Assembly: GCA_039182715.1 (NCBI GenBank)
Contig: JBCDBY010000318.1
Span: 1-5,062, forward strand
From: JBCDBY01 sp039182715
GTDB lineage: Bacteria > Planctomycetota > PLA2
Reading direction: 5' to 3'
Length of the DNA: 5,062 nt
Part shown: positions 1 through 5,062 of the stretch, piece after piece
Numbering within the stretch: position 1 is the first letter of the stretch
Layout of the letters: each line of letters begins with the position of its first letter
Translations under genes and position numbers: made by a program
Notes under the pieces: model-generated
Database searches by the model: none
Seen by the model: only the letters and a program-made list of their open reading frames with translations
Told to the model about the DNA's origin: nothing

Positions 1-2233
1 GCGCGAACAGCCGGTCGGGCATCGAGAGATCCGCGGCCCAGAGGAAGTCCTCGTGCCGCAGCGAGAACTCGACGCGCAGGGCGCCGAAGAGCGCGATCCA
101 GATCGGGATCTGGACGAACATCATGAGGCAGCCGAGCGGGAACCCGACCTTGTTCTCCTTCATGACGCGCATGCGCTCCTGGTTGAGCCGCTGCCGGTTC
201 TTGCCGAACTTCTTCTCGAGCTCCTCGAGCATCGGCTTCAGTTTCTGCATGCGCTTGGAGTACTGCTGCACGCTCAACTGGCTCTTGTAGGAGACCGGCA
301 GCAGGATCGCGCGCACCAGCAGCGTCATGAACATGATGGCCAGCCCGAACGAACCGAGGAATCCCTCGAACGACTTCATCACCCACATCAGCAGTCGTCC
401 GATGGACGAGAACATGCCGAAGTCGACGGCGTCGGCGAACCCGATCGGGCGCAGGCGGTCGATGTCGTTGGGCCCCGCGTAGAGCTGGTAACGGACCTCG
501 GCCACGCGGCCGCGGCCGAAGCCGGCGGACGCGTCGAGCCGGCCCTGCATGCTGTCCCGGTAGGTTTCGCCCTCCTCGAGGAACGGGATGTCGCGCGTCA
601 TGCGCAGCGAGCGGATCTGGCCGCGCACCGACGATGCGGCGCCTTCCTCGTCCTTCCCGGGAATGCGCAGGATGCAGGTGAAGAACGCGCCCTGGACGCC
701 GATGCCCTTGAGCACGTGTGCCGTGTCGCCGCCGAACGTGTGCTCGAGCGACTCACCCTTGCTCACGGCCTCCTGCATGATCTCTTCGTTGTCGCCGCCC
801 TCGCGCTCGCTCAGAAAGCCCTGCGCGCCGCCCGTGAACAGCACACCGCGCTTCGTATCGGCGATGTAGGAGCCGGCCGGACCGACGAGCACGTACTTGA
901 TGCGGTCGTCCGGATCGCCGTCCGGTTTGGTGATGCGAATGCCGACGTCGAGGTCGTAGCGGTCCTCCTCGTCCGGCAGCGCGATGCGCTTCTCGAAGCT
1001 CCAGCCATTCGCGTCGAGCCGGAACGTGGCGGACGTCTGCGAACTCTCCACCACCTTCCAGGTCGCGTCGGCCGGGTCGATCCCGTAGCGCTCCGGGTCC
1101 TTGAGCAGCATGGTCAGCGCGCGCTGTCCGGCCGGGACGGCGTCGCGGATCATCGGCACCCAGTTTTCCGGCGTGTTCTCCTGGCCGGCGACCTCGACGA
1201 ACTTCTTCAACAGCAGCGAGTTGATCGAGGCGCCGCGATCGGTCAGCTCGAGGCGCAGGGTCTCGTTGGCGAGCACCACGGTCTGCTCCTCGCGTCCGCG
1301 CGCGAGCTCGTTGAAAGCCGGCTCGATGGCGCCCGCCTTCGCGCGCGCATCCCAGCGCAGACGGAAGGTGCCCTCGTAGCCGCGCGAGGCCAGCGGCAGC
1401 GCCAGCCAGGACTCGATCTCGCGCCCCGTGCCCTCGTCGCGCTGCAGCTTGTATGCCACGGTGCGCACCTCGGTCGCCGGCGGAAGATCGTCGAGGCGGA
1501 CCAGCGAGCGCTCGCCCAGCACCGCGAGGCGGCCGAGGTTCTGGTCGGCCCGCAACGACACGCGCGTCGAGTAGTCGGCGCGCTCCGGCACGTCCTCGTC
1601 CTCGTTGATGCGCCGCTGGCGCTCCTCGCGCATCCGCTCCTGACCGCGGATCACGGTGCGCCAGCTCCGCAATCGCGCTCGCTCGCCGGCGACCTGCACC
1701 AGCGTGTAGGGCTCCTGGATGCTCGCCTCGCCCCCCAGATCGACGCCCGAAAGCGCCGTCATGGTGTACTCGCTGACCTCCTCGCCCGCCTGCTCGACCT
1801 TCAGCAGGCAGTCCAGGCCGTCTCCTTCGGGGCGCAGCCGGAACTCCTTGCGAATGGTCCAGTCGCCGCGCGCGTGCACGAACGCGTAACCGCCATCCTC
1901 GAGCTTCTCCGTCGTCCACGGCGCGCTGGGAAGGTAACGCGTGCCCGCGGCCGTGCGTTCCAGCAGATGGAACGGGCGCCGCGCCGGGTTCACCTTGCGG
2001 ATCAGCCAGCCGTCCTTCGCTTTGGCCGAGATGATCGTGCCGTCGGCGCCGAGCGTGACTACCAGCCCGCGCTCGTCGTCGCGCAACTCGACGGCGTCCT
2101 TGAGATCGCCTGCGACCGAGAGCAGCGACTCCACCCCGACCGCGGTCGAGGCCGCCGGCGGCTTGTTGCAGCCGCGGGTGACCAGCAGCAGGCCGGCAAA
2201 GACGATGAAGAATGTGAGGGCTTGGCGCGCCAT
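1..2233 (-). CDS. yidC: Membrane protein insertase YidC/Oxa1, with enlarged periplasmic region (3' end cut by window)
   Basis: YidC inserts and folds inner-membrane proteins, alone or with SecYEG. The window holds the first 744 residues. Residues 5-18 form a first hydrophobic segment. A very long periplasmic region follows to about 610. The conserved TM2 is at about 627-648, with the groove arginine R641 in TLLVRAILLP (equivalent to E. coli R366). A basic, coiled C1 loop spans about 650-695. TM3 lies at about 699-719 (PLGCLMMFVQIPIWIALFGA), followed by the typical LRHEDFLWAADLSMPDRL. R641 sits about 275 residues later than in E. coli, so the periplasmic part is nearly doubled. The usual P1-domain opening (ETLRLELTDRGASINSLLLK, from 324) is preceded by a similar strand pattern at 56-69 (GLVVTLGADGTIIS). 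The ATG at 2233 is chosen because the hydrophobic segment follows at once and a purine-rich GGAACGGA lies 10 bases upstream. The gene is downstream of the phosphoesterase on the same strand. Family assignment is firm; the domain duplication is inference. Confidence 0.96.
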   Translation of the reverse strand, partial: MARQALTFFIVFAGLLLVTRGCNKPPAASTAVGVESLLSVAGDLKDAVELRDDERGLVVTLGADGTIISAKAKDGWLIRKVNPARRPFHLLERTAAGTRYLPSAPWTTEKLEDGGYAFVHARGDWTIRKEFRLRPEGDGLDCLLKVEQAGEEVSEYTMTALSGVDLGGEASIQEPYTLVQVAGERARLRSWRTVIRGQERMREERQRRINEDEDVPERADYSTRVSLRADQNLGRLAVLGERSLVRLDDLPPATEVRTVAYKLQRDEGTGREIESWLALPLASRGYEGTFRLRWDARAKAGAIEPAFNELARGREEQTVVLANETLRLELTDRGASINSLLLKKFVEVAGQENTPENWVPMIRDAVPAGQRALTMLLKDPERYGIDPADATWKVVESSQTSATFRLDANGWSFEKRIALPDEEDRYDLDVGIRITKPDGDPDDRIKYVLVGPAGSYIADTKRGVLFTGGAQGFLSEREGGDNEEIMQEAVSKGESLEHTFGGDTAHVLKGIGVQGAFFTCILRIPGKDEEGAASSVRGQIRSLRMTRDIPFLEEGETYRDSMQGRLDASAGFGRGRVAEVRYQLYAGPNDIDRLRPIGFADAVDFGMFSSIGRLLMWVMKSFEGFLGSFGLAIMFMTLLVRAILLPVSYKSQLSVQQYSKRMQKLKPMLEELEKKFGKNRQRLNQERMRVMKENKVGFPLGCLMMFVQIPIWIALFGALRVEFSLRHEDFLWAADLSMPDRLFA

Positions 2234-2265
2234 GGCGTGCGGATCCGTTCCAGCTGTTGGGCGTT

Positions 2266-2337
2266 TGGAGGCCCTGTGGGGAGCCCCTTCACGGGCCCTG
2301 CCGAGAGCCCTGTCGGGAGCCCCGTGGGGGGCCTCTT
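2266..2337. repeat. Degenerate 12-bp tandem repeat, six units, between the phosphoesterase gene and yidC
   Basis: Read on the minus strand, six consecutive 12-base units follow one another without gaps: AAGAGGCCCCCC, ACGGGGCTCCCG, ACAGGGCTCTCG, GCAGGGCCCGTG, AAGGGGCTCCCC, ACAGGGCCTCCA. The consensus is about ACAGGGCTCCCG. The outermost bases also form a short inverted pair, GAGGCCC at 2268-2274 with GGGCCTC at 2329-2335, so the transcript could fold. The array ends 32 bases before the yidC start. It fills about half of the 146-bp gap. I see no gene and no clear yidC promoter in the gap. Function unknown. Confidence 0.7.
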
Positions 2338-2358
2338 GAAGCTTGCGTTCGTGCGGGC

Positions 2359-2373
2359 GGCCGCGAGGCGGCC
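2359..2373 (-). other. Short GC hairpin just after the phosphoesterase stop
   Basis: GGCCGC and GCGGCC pair perfectly around a three-base loop, beginning 6 bases past the phosphoesterase stop codon. No T-run follows on the minus strand, so it does not qualify as an intrinsic terminator. Read-through into yidC is therefore possible. It may be no more than chance in GC-rich DNA. Confidence 0.3.
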
Positions 2374-2379
2374 CGACGC

Positions 2380-3135
2380 TCAGCGACCGACCGCGAGGCG
2401 ATCGGCGAGGTAGTTCGGGAGTCGATCTTCCTTGTAGATCTTCTCCATCGTCTCCTTGAAGTCGTAGTCGAGGCGGTGGAACTTCACCGTGCGGCCGTCG
2501 AACGTCACGTACGACGCGCGCGGGTCGCCGTCGCGCGGCTGGCCCACGGCCCCGGTGTTGATGAGGGCCTTACGGCCATCCTCGAGTCGATATTCGTTGC
2601 CGATCGTCTTCGGGTCGATGTAGCGCAGCTCCTGGGTGTAGACACCCGGGATGTGGCTGTGCCCGATAAAGCACACCCGATCGAACCGCGTGAAGATCTC
2701 CTCCAGCTTGGAGCGGTTCTTCTTGCAGTCGTCGGGGGTGACGTATTCCTTGGTCGGGTCGCGCGGGGAAGCGTGCACGAACATCGAGTCGTCGGCCTCG
2801 ACGATCTGCTCCATGGTCCCGAGGAAGTTCCACAGCTCGTAGTTGTCTTCCTTGGGCGCCTCCGCGAGGTTGAGCTGGTCGCGGGTCCAGTCGATCGCCT
2901 CCCTCGCCTTCGGGTTGAAGTCCTCGCCGTAGTAGAGGACCGCCTCTTCATGGTTGCCCATCAGCACGATGCGGCAGCCCATGAGCGCCTGGAGGCACTC
3001 CCGGGGATTCGGGCCGTACCCGATGATGTCCCCGAGGCAGATGATGTCCTTGATCATGCGGCGCTTGATGTCGGCCAGGACGACTTCGAGCGCCTCGATG
3101 TTGGCGTGGATGTCCGAGATGATCGCGATGTTCAC
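2380..3135 (-). CDS. Calcineurin-like metallophosphoesterase (YfcE/MJ0936-like family)
   Basis: This is a 251-residue cytosolic dimetal phosphoesterase. All metal-ligand motifs are present in order: SDIHAN (D8, H10), GDIIGYGPNP (D36), GNHE (N61, H62), VHAS (H121) and GHSHIPG (H159, H161). The sequence then shows the family's INTGAVGQPRDGDPRASY block at 192-209 and the usual C-terminal RL..GR ending. No signal peptide or membrane segment is seen. The GTG start at 3135 is chosen because the first beta strand and SDIHAN follow directly and a GGAAG lies 8 bases upstream. The open frame continues to 3531, but that part crosses the promoters and antisense nrdR. Relatives hydrolyse phosphodiesters or phosphomonoesters, and some nucleotides such as Ap4A, but the substrate cannot be read from the sequence. 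It is first in a possible transcript with yidC and divergent from nrdR. Confidence 0.93.
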   Translation of the reverse strand: MNIAIISDIHANIEALEVVLADIKRRMIKDIICLGDIIGYGPNPRECLQALMGCRIVLMGNHEEAVLYYGEDFNPKAREAIDWTRDQLNLAEAPKEDNYELWNFLGTMEQIVEADDSMFVHASPRDPTKEYVTPDDCKKNRSKLEEIFTRFDRVCFIGHSHIPGVYTQELRYIDPKTIGNEYRLEDGRKALINTGAVGQPRDGDPRASYVTFDGRTVKFHRLDYDFKETMEKIYKEDRLPNYLADRLAVGR

Positions 3136-3141
3136 TATGGG

Positions 3142-3179
3142 CGCTTCCCGAGGACGCTGTCGATGGTCGTTTCCCGAGG
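3142..3179 (-). repeat. Short direct repeat in the phosphoesterase leader
   Basis: Read on the minus strand, CCTCGGGAAACG (3179-3168) and CCTCGGGAAGCG (3153-3142) match at 11 of 12 bases and lie 26 bases apart. The copy nearer the gene contains the GGAAG ribosome-binding sequence for the GTG start. The other copy has no start codon behind it. It may be chance or a duplicated translation-initiation segment. Confidence 0.4.
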
Positions 3180-3216
3180 CCGGCCTGCCTGCAGACGGCG
3201 GAAAACCAAACCGAAG

Positions 3217-3245
3217 AGTATCGGCAGGCGAGGCGGGCCCGTCAA
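3217..3245 (-). promoter_or_regulatory. Probable sigma70-type promoter for the phosphoesterase gene
   Basis: On the minus strand, TTGACG (3245-3240) is followed after exactly 17 bases by GATACT (3222-3217), which keeps the important second A and final T of the -10 element. Transcription would start near 3210 and give a leader of about 75 bases. No terminator or operator is evident. The call rests on sequence likeness only. Confidence 0.5.
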
Positions 3246-3273
3246 GCAGTCGGCGCGACCGCCCGGGCGCCGA

Positions 3274-3302
3274 TTGACGCACAAGATGCGGTGTGCTAGC
3301 GT
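3274..3302 (+). promoter_or_regulatory. Probable sigma70-type promoter of the nrdR-nrdD-like operon
   Basis: TTGACG (3274-3279) is separated by 17 bases from TAGCGT (3297-3302). The -10 is preceded by TGC, giving an extended -10 (TGCTAGCGT). The expected start of transcription is near 3309, leaving a leader of about 80 bases before the nrdR GTG. The first NrdR-like box fills the spacer and the second begins at the expected start site, as expected for repression. Confidence 0.6.
3279..3294 (+). promoter_or_regulatory. Candidate NrdR box 1
   Basis: GCACAAGATGCGGTGT matches the published NrdR-box consensus acaCwAtATaTwGtgt at 11 of 16 positions, including both CAC and GTG half-site cores. A slightly wider perfect dyad, GCACA and TGTGC (3279-3296), surrounds it. 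It lies between the -35 and -10 elements, so bound NrdR would block RNA polymerase. Confidence 0.55.
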
Positions 3303-3309
3303 CCTTCGG

Positions 3310-3325
3310 TCCGAATATGCTGTGG
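3310..3325 (+). promoter_or_regulatory. Candidate NrdR box 2
   Basis: TCCGAATATGCTGTGG matches the NrdR-box consensus at 10 of 16 positions. The AATAT core and the right half TGTG are good; the left half is degenerate. It shares ATGC-GTG with box 1 at the same offset. The 15-bp spacer (start-to-start 31 bp, about three helical turns) is the arrangement known for paired NrdR boxes. It covers the predicted transcription start. Confidence 0.5.
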
Positions 3326-3340
3326 ATCAACAGCCCCGAT

Positions 3341-3355
3341 CGCTCCCCCGGAGCG
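3341..3355 (+). other. Small hairpin in the nrdR leader
   Basis: CGCTCC and GGAGCG form a perfect 6-bp stem with a CCC loop in the predicted untranslated leader. It lies 16 bases before the ribosome-binding sequence and leaves it free. No T-run follows. A role is not evident. Confidence 0.3.
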
Positions 3356-3370
3356 CGGGACCACGGGACT

Positions 3371-3377
3371 GGGAAGG
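3371..3377 (+). promoter_or_regulatory. Likely ribosome-binding site of nrdR
   Basis: GGGAAGG lies 12 bases before the GTG start at 3390. The spacing is slightly long, but this is the only purine-rich segment nearby. The protein begins at once with the zinc-ribbon motif (MKCPFC), which fixes the start independently. Confidence 0.5.
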
Positions 3378-3389
3378 CTTGGGCCGACG

Positions 3390-3899
3390 GTGAAGTGCCC
3401 CTTCTGCAAGGCGGATAACAACAAAGTGATCGACTCGCGCGCCAGCGCGGACGGATTCGCCATCCGCCGCCGCCGCGAGTGCCTCGCCTGCGGGCGTCGG
3501 TACACGACGTACGAGCGCATCGAGGAGTCACCCATCCGCGTCGTCAAGAAGGACGGCTCCCGCGAGCCCTTCGAGCGCCGCAAGATCCTCTCCGGACTCA
3601 TCAAGGCGTGCGAGAAGCGCCCGGTCTCCTTCGACGTGCTCGACGAGATCACCACGCGCATCGAGTACCAGGTCACCGAGCAGTTCGACCGCGAGGTGCC
3701 CAGCAAGTTCATCGGGCGACTCGTCATGCGCGAGCTCAAGCGCATCGATCAGGTCGCCTACGTCCGCTTCGCCTCGGTCTACCGCGACTTCAAGGACATC
3801 GCCGAGTTCATGGATGAGATCCGGCCGATGCTCGACCCGCCCGCGAAATCGGCCAAGTCGAAGAAGAAGTCCACGCGCAAGAAGAGCAGCCGCTCGTGA
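3390..3899 (+). CDS. nrdR: Transcriptional repressor NrdR of ribonucleotide reductase genes
   Basis: NrdR is a cytosolic repressor that senses ATP/dATP through an ATP-cone domain and binds NrdR boxes in front of ribonucleotide reductase genes. The protein has 169 residues. The N-terminal zinc ribbon has its four cysteines at C3, C6, C31 and C34, with the family signatures VIDSR and RRRRECLACGRRYTTYER. The ATP-cone covers about residues 49-139, beginning VVKKDGSREPF and ending in the conserved VAYVRFASVYRDF. It starts with GTG. The body is of usual size, but a tail of about 20 residues (150-169) made almost wholly of Lys, Ser, Arg, Ala and Pro is added. The stop overlaps the GTG start of the nrdD-like gene (GTGA), so the two are probably translated together. 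Two candidate NrdR boxes on its own promoter point to autoregulation. Confidence 0.97.
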   Translation: MKCPFCKADNNKVIDSRASADGFAIRRRRECLACGRRYTTYERIEESPIRVVKKDGSREPFERRKILSGLIKACEKRPVSFDVLDEITTRIEYQVTEQFDREVPSKFIGRLVMRELKRIDQVAYVRFASVYRDFKDIAEFMDEIRPMLDPPAKSAKSKKKSTRKKSSRS

Positions 3900-5062
3900 T
3901 CCGACGCATCTCCAAGGTTCGCAAGCGGGACGGTCGGCTGGTCTCGTTCGACGAATCGAAGATCGCCGACGCGGTCCACAAGGCGGGCTGCGCCGTGGGC
4001 AACGACGATCGCTTCCTCGCCGACGAACTCTCCGGCGTCGTCACCCTGTTCCTCGAGAAGAGCCACGCCGGCGGCGTCCCCGGGATCGAAGAGATCCAGG
4101 ACATGGTCGAGAAGGTGCTCATCGAGACCGGGCACGCGCGCATGGCCAAGGCGTACATCCTCTATCGCGAGAAGCGCGCCCGTGCGCGCGAGCGCGTCAC
4201 GGTGCACGGCGACATGGGCGGCGGTCCGATGGTCGGCAACCCGACCAAGGCGGTCGTTTCGCCCTGGTCGAAGGCGCGCATCGCCGAGGCGCTCGTACGC
4301 GAGGCCGATCTCGACGAGCGCATCGCGTCCGAGGTGGCCGCGCGCGTCGAGGAGAAGGTCTTCACCGCGCGCGTACCGCGCATCACCACGGCCGCCATTC
4401 GCAGCCTGGTCGAGGCCGAGCTCTTCCTGATGGAGTACGGCGATCGCGTCGGCCGTCAGGCGCTCGTTGGCCTGCCGCGCTTCGACGTCGGGCGCCTGCT
4501 GCACGGCGGCAAGGACACGCACTGGCGGCCGACCGGACCGCGCGACCTGAAGCGCGCCGTGGCGGACTCGGTGCTCGCGCAATACGCCATGGCGGAGATC
4601 TACTCCGCCGAGGTCGCCGACGCCCACATGGACGGGCGCATCCACATCCTCGATGCGGGCTGCCCCTTCGAGTGGGTGGGTGCGTCGCTCGAACTGCCGC
4701 CGGTGCACGACCCCGAGACGTGGGTCGAGGCGACCGCACTGCACCTCGGCCGCATCGGCGGCATGGTGACGCGCGAGGTCGCGCTGCACGGACTGCTGGA
4801 CGGCGCCGGCCGTTGGGAAGAGGGCGACGGCCGTCCGACGGCGCTGCTCGCCGCGCGCCGCCTCTTCGGCCACGCCGGTCTGCGCATGCTCGACCGCCGC
4901 GGCGGCCGCCTGCGCGTCGCGCTTTGCCTCCCGGTCCTTCCCAGCGACCCCGGCGAGGCAAAGCGCGACGCGCAGGCGGCCGCCGCGGCGGTCGAGCATG
5001 CGCCGACCGGCGTGGCCGAAGAGGCGGCGCGCGGCGAGCAGCGCCGTCGGACGGCCGTCGCC
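3896..5062 (+). CDS. Class III (anaerobic) ribonucleoside-triphosphate reductase-like protein, ATP-cone N-terminus (partial, 3' end unreliable)
   Basis: Class III reductases (NrdD) make dNTPs anaerobically with a glycyl radical. The 389 residues in the window begin with a clear ATP-cone at about 4-95: KRDGRLVSFD at 10-19, EEIQDMVEKVL at 65-75 and AKAYILYREKR at 84-94. A second helical, cone-like segment at about 122-200 (SPWSKARIAEALV through VGLPRFDV) resembles the linker of Thermotoga/archaeal-type NrdD. At 218-266 the NrdD core appears to start: YAMAEIYSAEVADAHMDG then RIHILDAG. NrdD usually has HIHD here; this protein has HILD (250-253), and the sequence beyond is divergent. The catalytic cysteines and glycyl-radical site would lie outside the window. 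The GTG start overlaps the nrdR stop, and no strong ribosome-binding site is seen, which suggests coupling. Residues 346-353 lie in the loop and 354-389 in the second arm of a fold-back, so they are probably not real protein. I give no symbol because the core is too divergent. Confidence 0.72.
   Translation, partial: MIRRISKVRKRDGRLVSFDESKIADAVHKAGCAVGNDDRFLADELSGVVTLFLEKSHAGGVPGIEEIQDMVEKVLIETGHARMAKAYILYREKRARARERVTVHGDMGGGPMVGNPTKAVVSPWSKARIAEALVREADLDERIASEVAARVEEKVFTARVPRITTAAIRSLVEAELFLMEYGDRVGRQALVGLPRFDVGRLLHGGKDTHWRPTGPRDLKRAVADSVLAQYAMAEIYSAEVADAHMDGRIHILDAGCPFEWVGASLELPPVHDPETWVEATALHLGRIGGMVTREVALHGLLDGAGRWEEGDGRPTALLAARRLFGHAGLRMLDRRGGRLRVALCLPVLPSDPGEAKRDAQAAAAAVEHAPTGVAEEAARGEQRRRTAVA
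4823..5062. repeat. Near-perfect 108-bp inverted repeat at the window end (probable fold-back artefact)
   Basis: Bases 4823-4930 and 4955-5062 are reverse complements at 107 of 108 positions, with no gap. The single mismatch is T4881 opposite C5004. The 24-base loop is 4931-4954. The right arm ends exactly at the last base of the window. Both strands therefore encode nearly the same peptide (for example MLDRRGGRLRVALCL). The left arm continues the nrdD-like frame; the right arm looks like the same DNA copied backwards. Confidence 0.9.

Noticed and set aside
2266..2337. CRISPR array
   Set aside because: The units are 12 bases, contiguous and degenerate, with no spacers and no cas genes.
2359..2373. 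Intrinsic terminator after the phosphoesterase gene
   Set aside because: The stem is only 6 bp and no T-run follows on the minus strand.
53..2413. Plus-strand open frame of 786 codons
   Set aside because: It lies wholly opposite yidC and its translation is low-complexity Arg/Ala/Leu/His-rich with no domain. The minus strand gives an unmistakable YidC. Long antisense frames are common in GC-rich genes.
2257..3393. Plus-strand open frame of 378 codons
   Set aside because: Antisense to the phosphoesterase and crossing both promoters; no recognisable motif.
3136..3531. N-terminal extension of the phosphoesterase to an ATG at 3531
   Set aside because: The extra residues run across the intergenic promoters and antisense nrdR and lack family similarity. 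The GTG at 3135 with GGAAG upstream fits the fold.
3779..4999. Minus-strand open frame of 406 codons
   Set aside because: Antisense to nrdR and the nrdD-like gene. Its first residues resemble the plus-strand protein only because of the inverted repeat at 4823-5062.
4823..5062. The long hairpin as a genuine attenuator, terminator or transposon end
   Set aside because: Arms of 108 bp at 107/108 identity inside a coding frame and ending at the sequence edge fit a fold-back better. There is no T-run, transposase or target duplication.

Overview
This is a GC-rich stretch of bacterial DNA with four protein genes in two divergent pairs. Both outer genes run off the window. The organism is probably Gram-negative in envelope type, because the YidC insertase has a large periplasmic domain. 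The sequence alone does not fix the phylum. The form of YidC and the phosphoesterase reminds me of Planctomycetota or Eisenbacteria-like metagenome lineages, but that is an impression, not a result.

Layout. On the minus strand, a calcineurin-like metallophosphoesterase (2380-3135) is followed 146 bp downstream by yidC (start at 2233, cut at base 1). The 146-bp gap is mostly a degenerate 12-bp tandem repeat. On the plus strand, nrdR (3390-3899) overlaps a class III ribonucleotide reductase-like gene (GTG at 3896, cut at 5062) by four bases (GTGA). The 254-bp intergenic region at 3136-3389 holds a credible sigma70-type promoter for each direction. Two NrdR-box-like sites lie on the nrdR promoter.

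How the genes work together. nrdR and the nrdD-like gene form an apparent operon in which an ATP-cone repressor is made with a reductase that also carries an N-terminal ATP-cone. The two boxes, separated by a 15-bp spacer over the -35/-10/start region, suggest that the operon is repressed by its own first product when dATP is high. The phosphoesterase and yidC have no obvious functional link to this pair.

Quality warning. The last 240 bases (4823-5062) form an almost perfect inverted repeat: arms of 108 bp, one mismatch, a 24-base loop, ending exactly at the last base of the window. This looks like an assembly or amplification fold-back. The nrdD-like translation should not be trusted after about residue 345-353. 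I found no RNA gene, CRISPR array, insertion sequence or defence system. The most interesting points are the NrdR-box pair, the enlarged YidC periplasmic region, the divergent NrdD and the fold-back.
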